A stretch of DNA of 64,000 nucleotides from Sanghuangporus weigelae. Taxonomy: Eukaryota > Basidiomycota > Agaricomycetes > Hymenochaetales > Hymenochaetaceae. Below the pieces are notes generated by a model. It had not been told where the DNA came from and ran no database searches. It was given only the letters and a program-made list of their open reading frames with translations. Positions 11,903 to 22,870 of this stretch are shown one piece after another. The stretch's first letter is position 1. Each line of letters begins with the position of its first letter. The stretch spans positions 1,736,001-1,800,000 of the forward strand of contig CP137324.1 of NCBI GenBank assembly GCA_033182465.1, written 5' to 3'. The position numbers and the translations under genes are program-made.

Positions 11903-13809
11903 ATGCCTCTCCCAATCCGTCTCACTCTCGCAAGGGTATCCTTCTCGCTTTCAATCTTTCGTCTTTCGTCATCTCATCATCCTCTCTACCCCATCAGGTC
12001 TCCCCGCGAGCCGGCTTCACGGCCGCACGGTTTGCTTCCACTACTGCGAAGCAGTCAACTCTAAAAGAGCGCGTTGCTCAGCTCATTCCAGAACAGCTCG
12101 AAAACGTACATCTATTCTCTCCTTCCTATCAATTCTGTCTCTGAACTCAACCCTGTGCCTCAGGTGAAGGCAATCCGTGCCGAACATGGCAAAAAGTCCT
12201 TCGGTCCTGTTGTTGTCGACCATCTCTACGGGTGTGTGGCCATCTACTTTATCTTCACTTTGCTTATTGTCTATTCTAGTGGCATGCGCGGTCTTCCTGC
12301 TCTTATCTGGGATGGGTCAGTTCTTGATGCTGGTGAGTTCATTGTTTTCCTCGTGTTAGACAATTTCATCACAACGCATTCGCTGTTTCGTGCTTGTAGA
12401 GGAGGGGATTCGCTTCCGCGGTAAAACGATACCTGAATGCCAGCAGTTGCTCCCGAAAGCTCCGGGTGGCTCGGAACCTCTTCCTGAAGGATTGTTCTGG
12501 CTATTGTTGACTGGTGAAGTGCCAACTCCGGAACAGACCAAAGAGCTCTCTCGTGATTGGGCTGCACGTTCTGTTATCCCTGAATTTGTCGAGGAATTGC
12601 TCGATAGATGCCCAACAACACTTCATCCTATGAGCCAGTTCTCTCTTGCAGTAACAGCGGTAAGCAGAATTGAATCACTTATACGCTACTCTTCTGACTG
12701 GAAACTCGTCTCAAGCTTAATCATAATTCGTCTTTTGCGAATGCGTACGCAGAGGGCATCTCGAAGAAAGAGTACTGGGGATACGTGTTTGAAGATTGCA
12801 TGGATCTGTATGCATCGTCGTTTTCGTCTGCCTGCGTTTTGGATTGAAATTAGTGTTCAGGATTGCAAAACTACCAAACATTGCCGGTCGAATCTTCCGT
12901 AACGTTTACGGAAAGGGGAAGGTACCTTCAATTGACCCGACAAAGGACTACTCTTGGAATCTAGCGCACTTGCTAGGCTTCAGTGATAATGAGGACTTCG
13001 TCGAATTAATGCGCCTATATATCACCATCCACAGGTATGTCTATGCTTGTTACATCTGTTTTAGCTCATTTAGCCATCCTTCATTCTAAAAGTGATCATG
13101 AGGGTGGTAACGTCTCCGCTCATACCGGCAAGCTCGTTGGTTCAGCGCTTTCGGACCCATTCCTAGCTTATGGTGCTGCACTCAACGGCTTGGCTGGCCC
13201 GCTTCACGGGTAATATACTTTTGCCAGACTTTCTGTATATGGAAAGCTGATCTATTCCTAGCCTCGCTAACCAGGAAGTTCTTGTGTGGTTAAGGAAGAT
13301 GCAATCGAAAATTGGTGAAGACGCCTCCGATGAGGCAGTGAAGGAATATGTCTGGTCTACTCTCAAGGGTGGCCAAGTTGTGCCAGGATACGGACATGCA
13401 GTCCTCCGTAAGACTGACCCTCGATATATCGCGCAGCGTGAATTTGCATTGAAACACCTTCCAAACGACCCCTTGTTCAAGCTGGTCGGCCAAGTTTACA
13501 GCATTGTGCCTGGAATTCTTCTTGAAGCTGGCAAGGCGAAGAACCCATGGCCGAACGTTGATGCGCATTCTGGTGTTCTGCTGACATACTACGGTCTTAA
13601 TCAGATGCAGTATTACACTGTGCTTTTTGGTGTATCGAGAGCTTTTGGTGTTGCTGCCCAACTGATCTGGGATCGTGCCTTGGGTGCTCGTGAGTCTTCA
13701 TGATAGATTTCCTCGGTTGCGACTTCTGACTTTTCCTTTAGCCCTAGAGAGGCCGAAGAGTTACTCGAGTGAGGCTATTAAATCCATGTTTGCGGGAAAG
13801 GCAACTTGA
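11903..13809 (+). CDS. Citrate synthase, mitochondrial
   Basis: Catalyses oxaloacetate + acetyl-CoA to citrate in the TCA cycle. Start ATG 11903 ([11 protein letters not shown]), then [20 protein letters not shown], an Arg/Ser/Ala-rich mitochondrial presequence. Eight or nine short introns split the gene. Recognised segments include [108 protein letters not shown] and [15 protein letters not shown]. The three catalytic residues are visible: His in GPLHG, His in GYGHAVLR, and Asp in NVDAHSG. The stop is at 13807-13809 after [13 protein letters not shown]. The gene is complete, about 470 residues, the usual length of the eukaryotic enzyme. Confidence 0.96.
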
Positions 13810-14122
13810 GATCAGATCATCGTGCCACAAATTTCGACTCCTAGGATAGTTTTAATCGTCTACACTAGATTTAGATGGACAGAGTGAGCTACGTACAGTT
13901 AAATTTGTCATGACACATAATGTCCGGAGACTACTTTTTGTAATGCATTATCAGATTTATTTATTAGGAACTGGTGAGAAAATCTAAAAAGACGCCAGAA
14001 TGAAGTATAGATACAGTGCAACCTGTGGATAAGAATGCCTCTCGGTGGACACCTCAGAGCATTCTTCAGGTTATTGCACGTCATTATATAAGCAAAAACT
14101 ATTACATCATATCTTACACCTA
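13810..14122. other. 3' flank of citrate synthase
   Basis: AT-richer sequence with no gene. It marks the change from the gene-rich to the repeat-rich part of the window, ending at the TA where the first foldback arm starts. Confidence 0.5.
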
Positions 14123-14632
14123 TAGCTAGTTGCAAAATTGTTGGCAATCACGTGATTTCACCACTTTTCTCGCCATCATGAGAGCTCAAAACACAGATAA
14201 AATCATATCTCACCCAAATCTCAACGGTTTCACATCATCTAAGTTGCTAAATTCATCTTTTCGAAAGGGCTTTCGTTTAAGAAAAACGATCGAGAAAATA
14301 GAGCAAAAAAGGACCCCAAAATGGCGAAAATATCATTTTCTGCCTCTTCCTTGCATGTGCATTTTTTTCTGTGATCCCTGCTGGTCCAGCACCTCCCCAA
14401 AGCTATCCAGAATGATAATATGATTATAAAATGAATTTACAGACTGAGTTTGAGTTGAATTGTGTACCAGAATGTGCTGCTTTGAGGCATGCCTGAATCA
14501 CTCAAAACTCATCATTTCCCCCTAGCCTCCCAGGCTTCAGGAAAAATTCTTACAGGCCAGATTCATGCATGTAAATTCATTTTAGGTGTAATAGACTAGG
14601 TTTGTGCACTAGCAAGGGCCTCAGTGGTGACT
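14123..14632 (+). repeat. Foldback element M1, single left arm (copy a)
   Basis: Begins TAGCTAGTTGCAAAATTG after a TA and follows the same ~500 bp arm seen in the complete copies at 14885 and 43833, up to the GGGCCTCAG next to the central spacer. The right arm is absent, so this is a half copy. No coding capacity is credible; the translated arms are shadows. Confidence 0.85.
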
Positions 14633-14884
14633 GGCACCGCCTATCTAATTTCTGTGCCTTTCCCATGGCTCGCTTAGACGTCAATTGTGATCGACGTGTG
14701 GATTTCTGTGTCTCACTTTTGTTTTTGACATTCAAAAGCTTGTCCCGCCATCCACAACTGTATTAAAAATCTATAAAAATGTCTAAAAAATGTTTTTTGA
14801 TATTGAGAACAAGAATATGACAAAATCTAAAAAAATGGTCAAACCATTTCTGAGATACAGCGAATTTTTGCACATATAGAATTA

Positions 14885-15967
14885 CAGCTAGTTGCAAAAT
14901 TGTTGGCAATCATGTGATTTTGTCACTTTTCAGGTCACAAGAGCCTCAAAACACAAATAAAATCATATCTCGCCCAAATCTCAACGGTTTCACATCATCT
15001 AAGTTGCTAAATTCATGTTTTAGAAAGGGCTTTCGTTTAGAAAAAATGATCGAGAAAATAGAGCAAAAAATGACCCCAAAATGGCGAAAATATCATTTTC
15101 TGCCTCTTCTTTGCATGTGCATTTTTTTCTGTGCTCCCTGCTGGTCCAGCACCTACCCAAAGCTATCCAGAATGATAATATGATTATATTATGAATTTAC
15201 AGACTGAATTTGAGTTGAATTGTGTACCAGAATGTGCTGCTTTGAGGTATGCCTAAATTACTCAAAACTCATCATTTTCCCTAGCCTCCCAAGCTCCAGA
15301 AAAAATACTTGCAGGCCAGACTCATGCATGTAAATTCATTTCAGGTGTAATAGACTAGGTTTGCATACTAGCTAGGGCCTCAGCATTCACTGGTGAGCTG
15401 GGCTAAGCATAAGGTTCTGGTTGTATGCATCATTCTAGACAGCATCTTCTCAGCTCACCAGTGGATGCTGAGGCCCTAGCTAGTATGCAAACCTAGTCTA
15501 TTACACCTAAAATGAATTTACATGCATGAGTCTGGCCTGCAAGTATTTTTTCTGGAGCTTGGGAGGCTAGGGAAAATGATGAGTTTTGAGTGATTCAGGC
15601 ATACCTCAAAGCAGCACATTCTGGTATACAATTCAACTCAAATTCAGTCTGTAAATTCATAATATAATCATATTATCATTCTGGATAGCTTTGGGTAGGT
15701 GCTGGACCAGCAGGGAGCACAGAAAAAATTGCACATGTAAAGAAGAGGTAAAAAACAGTATTTTCACCATTTTGAGGTCATTTTTTGCTCTATTTTCGAG
15801 ATCATTTTTTTTTAAATGAAAGCCCTTTCGAAAACACGAATTTAGCAACTTAGATGATGTGAAACCATTGAGTTTTGGGTGAGATATGATTTTATCTGTG
15901 TTTTGAGGCTCTTGTGCCCTGAAAAGTGACAAAATCACATGATTGCCAACAATTTTGCAACTAGCTG
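14885..15967. mobile_element. Foldback/MITE element M1, complete palindromic copy (b)
   Basis: Two ~500 bp inverted arms start with CAGCTAGTTGCAAAATTG and end with its complement. They surround a ~90 bp spacer that itself has short inverted repeats (CTCACCAGTGGATGCTGAGG at its right end). TA flanks both ends, as expected for Tc1/mariner-type TA target duplication. The element has no transposase and would need one in trans. The near-perfect palindrome could form a long hairpin or double-stranded RNA. Small C/T differences between the arms show age. Confidence 0.88.
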
Positions 15968-15969
15968 TA

Positions 15970-16277
15970 ACTAAGATATTTCTACAAAATGTTTTTTGTA
16001 CAAAATCTGTAAATTTTCATAAAATTACTATCTACATATTGAGACTGGTGGGTTTTGTTAAGGTTGAGCAAGCTAGATACATGCGAGCCGATGGAGGAAC
16101 CTCAGTGCCATATAAGGGAAAGATCACGCATGTGATTAGCAGAAGCCATGCAGAAGCCTGATGACTAAGCGTCGAAACTGACAAAAAACCAATAAACCTG
16201 TGGAAATTGGATTGTCAATGTATGCAGTTGAATTCCTAATGCATATAAAGCACTCACAGTGTTGATTTTTTGAATAG
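15970..16277. other. 5' flank of the transposase-like gene
   Basis: About 300 bp between the foldback element and the start of the next gene. It holds no recognised coding segment and should carry that gene's promoter. No terminal inverted repeat matching the 3' side was found by eye. Confidence 0.4.
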
Positions 16278-17574
16278 ATGTCCACAGGAAGGAAAAAGAA
16301 AACGGAGGCACAGTTACTTGCTCTGAAGGCAGTTCAGGACGAAAGGATAACGAAAATTCATTCCGAGAGACTCAAATCAACATCTGAAAGAGAATCCAGA
16401 TCAGTTTCATCAAAGGTCGACTTACTTACCGAGGAGCTAAACAGAAAGGAAGGTCTACTTACCGAGCTCCAAGAGCTGTCCATTCAACAAGCAAGCAATA
16501 GGAGAAAACTCGAAGAATTAGTCAAGGATCTAACAACAAACAACTCAGCACTCGAGTCAAAAGTAAAGGAACTTCAGGAAACACTCACCACCGTAATGAG
16601 GCGATTGAACGCAGCTTTGCTGCGTTCAACTGCTTCAAAGAAGCAAATGCGGTACTCACATTTGCAATTAAAATGATCGGAGGGCCATGTCACAGCTCTG
16701 AAGGGGAAAATCACAGTATTAGGCACGCAATTGGTGGACAAGCAAGCAAAACTCACTGAAATAGAAGCGAAGGCTATTTCGTACCATGACAAGCTTTCGC
16801 AAGCGCATCATCTGCTCTGCATTCTGTGCTCCGAACCATCCTCTTCCAAATCACAATGTATTGGACTTGAAGAAGAACTTCTGCAGATAAAAAGACAAGT
16901 TGAGAAGTACAGAGGGACTGAGAACAACTTACACGATCGTATTCGAAAACTCCACAAAAAATGTCGCTCCCTTCGCATGGTCAACAGTCGTTCTGGCAGG
17001 AAACTCGATGAACTCACCACATTCAAGGAGAAAGTACTTGAGGTGATCAACCTTACCAAAGACGGCTTTTATGCACCACATGTATGCTCCTTAGTTCGTC
17101 GTATTGTCTCTAATGGATGTCCCCTGGGGAGAACCGACTCTGTAATCAAAGAATTTCTTCAATTTATCTGCAAATTTGTTGAAATTAGTTCCTCGAAGGT
17201 CCGCTCACCGAGTACTCGAACTGTTCAAAGGATCATAGGGGAGGGAAATGTAGCTTCGAGACTGCAGATTGCCCACAGTCTGAAAGAAACAAGAGGTAAG
17301 TTTCTTATCACAGGCACAAATTTGTGGACTTACCAGTCTTAAGGATTTACGACTGGAGAGGATGGAACAATGAACTTGGGTCAAAATTTCGAAGCCCTGC
17401 ATTTAAACGTCCAAATGCCTGGTGACTGTTCTAGCTCTTCAGATTGTCGAGCAGTTCTCTTTGGAGAACTAAGAATTGCTCCAAACCACCGTGCAGAGAC
17501 CCAAATGAGAGGCGACACTAAGTTTCTTGCAGAAATCATAGAGCTTTGGAACGAGAGTCCGCTAGCAGACAAAG

Positions 17575-17638
17575 GCCAGACTATACTCAGCTAGGATCTA
17601 TTGTATAGGTACTAACTCGAGACTCACCTGTATTACAG
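17575..17638 (+). repeat. Near-identical intron, copy a (GC-AG)
   Basis: 64 bp intron beginning GCCAGACTATACTC, sharing the core TCAGCTAGGATCTATTGTAT and a TACTAAC branch-point with the introns at 18293 and 18706. The 5' site reads GC rather than GT. Splicing restores phase (GAG codon at the junction). Confidence 0.85.
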
Positions 17639-18292
17639 AGTTGTCGACTGCACCTCTGACAATCGGGACTGTGGCTATGAAGTATCATGGTTCACATAGT
17701 GACTATGCGGAGGACCAGAAGGCGAAACACCGTCTATTGGCCGTCTGGAAGAAGGAGCATACATTGCGGGGTCTTGGGTCTCGTTATTTCTTTGCCATGG
17801 CAGAGGAAGAGTGTAACACGCTTGTTCTTGAAAACGTTACCTGAATGATTCATGAGCTGGGAGAACAGTCAGTCTGGCAGGCTATGAGCGAAGAAGAACA
17901 TTGCAAGAAACACTTAACTTTGTTGAACGAGATCACTGAAGGCCTTGTGGATCGAGCAATTTGGGACCTCTCGCAGAAGGAATGGCGAGAGGTGCAGCTT
18001 TTTGTTTGGACTGGTTGCAGGACGCATAAGGATCTCAATGCTGTAAAAGGAGGTTGTTTAGCAATGCAGAAGGAACGGAAAAAACACGATATATCACCTG
18101 TTCTGCTTGCTAACAAGGACAATTCGGCTGTTATACAGCTACAAAGTGTGGAGGGAGGGGGAGAGGGTGAGAGAGAAGGGATGAGAGACCAAAGCGGGGT
18201 GGAGAAACGTGCTCACGAAGTTTCGAAGGGAGGCGCAGAGAAGCTGGAAGACCTAATGAGTTTGTTACTTCGCCACAAAGACAAGAAGAAAG

Positions 18293-18352
18293 GTTAGACT
18301 ATACTCAGCTAGGATCTATTGTATAGGTACTAACTCGAGTCTTGTATTTCAG
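18293..18352 (+). repeat. Near-identical intron, copy b (GT-AG)
   Basis: 60 bp intron beginning GTTAGACTATACTC, with the same core and TACTAAC branch-point as copy a, ending GTATTTCAG. It joins KKG to HQDVFRD in frame. Confidence 0.88.
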
Positions 18353-18705
18353 GGCATCAAGATGTCTTTCGTGATTGGGCATTGCAAATCATGCAAAAAC
18401 AAATCAATTGGCCTGACACATCAAATACTCGTTATTCTTCATATCTTGATGGTGCAGTGGAGACTATTGCTCACCTGGATGACTATCTCAAGTTTATAAA
18501 GTACGTACACTTCAACAAAACGAACCCAGGGCTTAATCATCTTGAGACGAATGTGGAAAAGGATCTTTTAGACCCTCCGATGTGCACCGAACTTGCTTAT
18601 CTTGCCCTCTACTGCAAAGCGGTCTTAGTTCCTTACATTAGATCAGTCCGGGGCAAATCACTTGAAGCAGTGAATGCCCTGGATCTCGGTTCTCTGTTGC
18701 AGAAG

Positions 18706-18771
18706 GTAAGTCTATACTCAGCTAGGATCTATTGTATAGGTGCTTACTCGAGTCTTGCATGTCTACAATAG
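18706..18771 (+). repeat. Near-identical intron, copy c (GT-AG)
   Basis: 66 bp intron beginning GTAAGTCTATACTC, with the same core. The branch region is changed to GCTTACTCG and the 3' end to GTCTACAATAG. It joins LLQK to TRSHISKLIREP in frame. Confidence 0.85.
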
Positions 18772-20260
18772 ACTAGATCTCATATTTCGAAACTCATCAG
18801 GGAGCCGCAGATAATCCTGAAGACGAATGCTGTGCCTCGCAAAGCTGTTCTTGATGGAAATGAATTCTGGGACCGCCCCGATGCAATCGAAGCAATTACA
18901 AGACTCATTACCGAAAAAAAGCTTCCTAAGTTGGAGGACCTATTCCAGGCCTTCCTAACTGGAGCTTTAACCGTCTGGGAAAGATTTTTGTCAGAATTTA
19001 GCAAAGATGGAATAATAGCGACACTCACCGAAGGAGAGAAGGGCCTGGCCTGGATGCCGGCAACGAATGATGCAAATGAAGGAGCTCTTAGCTCTTATAA
19101 AGCCTATTCGCGACAAGCTCTGCACGGTTCAGTAAAACTGTTCAACTCACTTTACAGGTACAGCAGAAACCATACCGAGGAATTCATAGAATCATTGCTT
19201 TCCAGCAAAGATCAAGTGTTGTTCTTGATGAGACAGGCTCGCAGGGAGGATGAGGAGGGAAAAGAGAGGAAGCTCAGGGTCAAGATGGTGGACAAACACA
19301 TATGGGAGGCTGCCATCAGAGAACAAAAGACCGAGACACGAAACAAGAAAAAGTCAGACCATGCCGTGCGAATTCAACAGGTTGATCTGGTACTTGATTG
19401 TGAAGCTATCGAGAAAATGAACGTAAAAGAATTGAAGGATCAGTTGGACAAGTTTAGGACAGAATTTCCGGAAGTAAAAGTACCTGTTGATAGCAAGATG
19501 CCGAGAAAGGGCGAGAAGAAGGCCCTCTTATTGGACCTCCTCGTAAAATATTATTTGTAGTAATATAGGTTGTCCAAAATGACATGTGTAGACAATGTTT
19601 GATGGAGTGATCTTGCTGCTTATGGTATTCCACAAGTGTGATTTGCTTCTGGTGCTGCATGTCCTGTGCGATCAGTTCACCGTTTGTGACTGAGAGAGGA
19701 GAGGGCTCGAAACGCATTCCAGCATCTCTCATGATTCCCTGCTGTAGTGCACACCGCTATTCTGGGTGTCAGCAGTTGAGTATTGTACATACTTCACCAG
19801 TGTCCAACACACTGGTGTATCAGTTTCCTGAGCGACTCCAACAGTCACAAAGGGTATATATGACTCAATTCAATTCTTCTGGGTGCTCTGCTATACCTTA
19901 GTACACACCCAAGACTTCGTACATATCTTGGCTCACCCTATTTCACCTTCCTTTGCACATATGTCACATTCCGAGACCCCGAAGACCCGCTAATACTGCA
20001 CCATAGGCGCCACGCCATATTTCATTGTCCATACTTCATCACACTACCACTGGCCGACCTCCACCTCAGTCATCCGAGCAGATATTGGCACTCCAAGGTC
20101 TGGACTCAGACTCCTGAAGGGACCCTAAGCCTTTTCATCAGTGTTTCACACTGTCAGGAACAAATCCGACCTGTTTTGAGGTACCCAACGGCCGTGTACC
20201 TACATCCTAGATGTTCCACAAGGTGCGCTCCGTTGTTCAGACCTTGCCGAAGTGGTCTCC

Positions 20261-21772
20261 TGAAAGGATCCGCTCAAAATCTCGCATCAGGATCAACGCG
20301 ATCAACAGATCTACACGATCAGCTTTCCAAACGCGACCGGTAACCAAGCCAGCTATCAAAGGCCCAAGCAATCGAGCGGCCTAGGCAACAGTAACCCGTT
20401 ACCACCCGAGCGCTAGAAGCACCGAAGCGGATACGTAATCCCGCTAACAGCTAACACCGCCGACCGCCTATTACCGCGGACTACCACTCTAACGCCGCCG
20501 ACCAAGCAACCAGAGCGACCTCGATCAAAAGAAGCGATCAAACTTCTTAGAAGTCCAGAAGCACAACTACTAAAGCCTAAACGCTAAAAGGCTAAAGGCT
20601 AATAAGGTTTATGGAGACCTCACTGGCATTTCAGCACTGTCAAGTCTGTGCACGAGTTTACATGGTCCTTTATGAAGTATACTACTTAGTATGCACGGCA
20701 ACGGTTGGTACGCGTGACTGTCACATCAAAACCGAGCGACACCTTCAGGATACAATGCATTCCAATCCACCAAGCCCAATAGTACCCAAGAAACGAGAGG
20801 AACTCACGATCACAACTCGGACCCCTCGAACTGCGAACCCGATAACTTGGAGAATGATTGGATGGTATAGACCGGAGTTGCACACACCATGTCCAGCATC
20901 TACGATACAGGCAAACCTTTATTTACCGAGAGATGCGAACCTGGAAACCAAGCAATTACAACTCCTTATACAACGAAGGATATGGCGCTACATTCGAGAT
21001 ATACGATACGAAGGCAAAGCATGGCTAGTCACCAGAACCCAGCAGAACCCACCAGCAGAGCTTATGCAGTTCATGATATGCCTTGGACCATACTCTACAC
21101 CGACCCGACACCTTAACACTGACGTGCGAGTTATGCTTACCCTCGCTGGACCTCGAGATGAATTCCGAAGGATCACATACCGAGCAGCCTACATCGCTCC
21201 AAGAGCAAAGATGCCACTCAATGACGGCAATGACATCGTTATGGAGTACTGACAGTGGAGCATTCCATATCGGAGCACCACCTCTATTGTCTCAGTCAGC
21301 AACTCCAAAGAATTCTGTCATAGTGGAGACGACCTTACAAAGATTGGAGCAAAGTGGAGCGAAGCGCAGCAGGATGACAAAGGAACAGATGTAATGGTGG
21401 AGGAAAGTGGAGTAAAGTGGAGACAGGATGAGTAAGAAATAGGACGGAAAATGGAATATCTGGGAGCATAAATAGTTGTAGGATTAGGCCCTCATTTCCC
21501 CATCTTTCGATCCTCTTAACACACTGGTGTAAAGCTTGCCCTACAGCGAGCTATTACTGTGTGCTTTGTACTATCACGCCTCTTGGAAATCCCAATCTGC
21601 TTTACTATTACCTCGTATCTGAAAGCATCCATAACTCGGACCGTGACTAGGAAGGCTAGTAAGGGACCGCGTGGTACAGCCAGACGTGGGTAGATAAGAT
21701 CACCTCTGCACAACACACCGCTGCTTAGGCAAAAGGATCAAACCGGTGTAACCCCGGGCCTACTCCCTAACA
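20261..21772 (+). mobile_element. Family B solo LTR copy B1, nested in A1, with 5-bp target duplication
   Basis: 1512 bp, starts TGAAAGGATCC and ends CCTACTCCCTAACA, bounded by TCTCC on both sides (20256-20260 and 21773-21777). Sequence A resumes exactly after it. A TATA-like GCATAAATAG lies near 21468. It contains an open frame of 213 codons (20611-21252). The second copy, at 48366 on the other strand, has the same ends and nearly the same length. Confidence 0.88.
20611..21252 (+). CDS. 213-codon open reading frame inside LTR B1, unknown product
   Basis: Open frame starting METSLAFQHCQV and ending NDGNDIVMEY. It includes NPITWRMIGWYRPELHTPCP, LQLLIQRRIWRYIRDIRYEG and ELMQFMICLGPYSTPTRHLN. 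No family is recognised. The composition (Trp, Tyr, Arg-rich, mixed hydrophobic) looks more protein-like than a chance frame in LTR DNA. The corresponding region of the other family B LTR (48.9-49.5 kb, minus strand) reads largely the same but is broken in that copy. It may be an LTR-borne accessory gene or a captured fragment. Confidence 0.35.
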   Translation: METSLAFQHCQVCARVYMVLYEVYYLVCTATVGTRDCHIKTERHLQDTMHSNPPSPIVPKKREELTITTRTPRTANPITWRMIGWYRPELHTPCPASTIQANLYLPRDANLETKQLQLLIQRRIWRYIRDIRYEGKAWLVTRTQQNPPAELMQFMICLGPYSTPTRHLNTDVRVMLTLAGPRDEFRRITYRAAYIAPRAKMPLNDGNDIVMEY

Positions 21773-22870
21773 TCTCCGAGGTTCGGACTTCCGATCGGAG
21801 GTCGCCGATTGGTACATCCGTTTGGTCACTCCATCCGGTTTGTTCGCCAACTTGAGTGCGCGGTTCGGAGGACCCTTCCTGGACAGTTTTCATGTTGTTT
21901 CACAGTTCCTTGCAGTCCGTCTGACCCTTATTGCATCAGTTTCACACTCCTTGCTATGATTTCATCTTGTTTCACAGTTTCCTGTAGTCCACTAGACTAG
22001 ACTTCTGTCTTGTCGGTTTCACGCTCCTTGTTGTGGTCTCATTACATTTCACCTCACGTCTTGTCATGATCCTTCCCTAGTCCCAGATCAGTCATTTTGT
22101 ACATGTTTTGGACCCACATAGTCTATAAAACCCGCCCAGATGTCATAGTTTTCAGATAGTGAATACCAGAGATCTGTTCAGCGCACACATCTTCTGTTCT
22201 GAAGCCTCTCAGATTGTCCCGACCAACTCTGTCATTCATAGAAGATCAAAATACCCACTTTGGGTATCTCACCTTCCTTGTCTAGACCAGTCTGGACGTC
22301 CCGTGAGTGACTCGGTTACACTCAGCTTGTCTTCTTTCTCTGTCGACTCATCTCCGAGGTGATCAAGTTACCAAAGTATTCACTCGGTTCACCGCAGCAC
22401 GTCCGGATCGGTCTCCCTAGATGACCATTGAGTATCACATCTTGCCTACATATATTCGCTCACCCCCCCTTTTCCGCCCTTTCAGATAGTTCACCCCAAC
22501 TGTTCCGGCGGAAGCCATTCTGACTAATGACAGTTCCCACAGAGTAGGCCGGAGCCTCGGTCTATCTCAGGAGAGTCTTCTGGATCACCCTTCCTTGTTT
22601 GGTTTCCCCGATTTGTTCTCGCTCACTCCCTATAGGATCAAACACCCTAGCCTGCTAGGATTGCACCTACAGACCTAGTCCAATCATCCACCCACAATAT
22701 CGATCATACATCTGGAGCCCACGGCGAGGGAGCTTTCAAGAACAAAGACAGGCTAACCATCAAAGAACGATCCTTTCGACTACCTGCTACCGCCGACATG
22801 GCAAAAATAATCCGAGAAAACCTCTCAGAAGGAAATATCACAATTGTCCCCTCCATGAAGTCCCTGCCGG

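Larger units (their letters stand above)
16278..19560 (+). pseudogene. Multi-exon transposase-like protein of an Agaricomycete multicopy family (RNase H-fold candidate), two in-frame TGA codons
   Basis: Exons by eye: 16278-17295, 17344-17574, 17639-18292, 18353-18705 and 18772-19560, all in phase. The N-terminal ~240 residues are coiled coil. Then come TTGEDGTMNLGQNFE, NHRAETQMRGDTKF with IIELWNESPL, a KYHGSHSDYAEDQKAKHRLL segment, LFVWTGCRTHKDLNAVKGG, LLANKDNSAV, HKDKKKGHQDVFRD, WPDTSNTRYSSYLDGA and WMPATNDANEGALSSYKAYS. I recall this motif order from a large uncharacterised protein family in mushroom genomes. The GCxxHKDLN and DTSNTRY motifs recall the CxxH and TRW regions of hAT-like transposases, with DG, an intervening Asp and NEG as possible acidic catalytic residues; this is inference. 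The C-terminus (NVKELKDQLDKFR to LLLDLLVKYY) is SAP-like. In-frame TGA codons lie at 16674-16676 and 17842-17844, so this copy is probably dead. Three introns are near-identical. Confidence 0.72.
19743..22710 (+). mobile_element. Family A LTR copy A1 (5' LTR), split by nested LTR B1
   Basis: LTR-type sequence with TG...CA ends. A TATA box (TATAAAACCC) near 22126 implies a U3 of about 850 bp once the nested insertion is discounted. Family A copies without insertions are about 1.44 kb. Differences from A2 are mostly C to T or G to A at CpG sites. Confidence 0.8.

Noticed and set aside
14130-15938. Open frames of 70-97 codons in the foldback arms
   Set aside because: They recur in every arm and on the opposite strand of the inverted arm. 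They are shadows of a repeated non-coding sequence and have no recognisable domain.
16278-17295. Myosin or kinesin-type coiled-coil protein
   Set aside because: The coiled coil is only the N-terminal part; the following motifs match the transposase-like family, not a motor protein.
22640-22700. tRNA-like T-loop (GTTCGATCC-type) near the end of family A LTRs
   Set aside because: The complement shows a GGTGTTCGATCCTATAG motif, but no D-arm, acceptor stem or anticodon arm can be paired around it.
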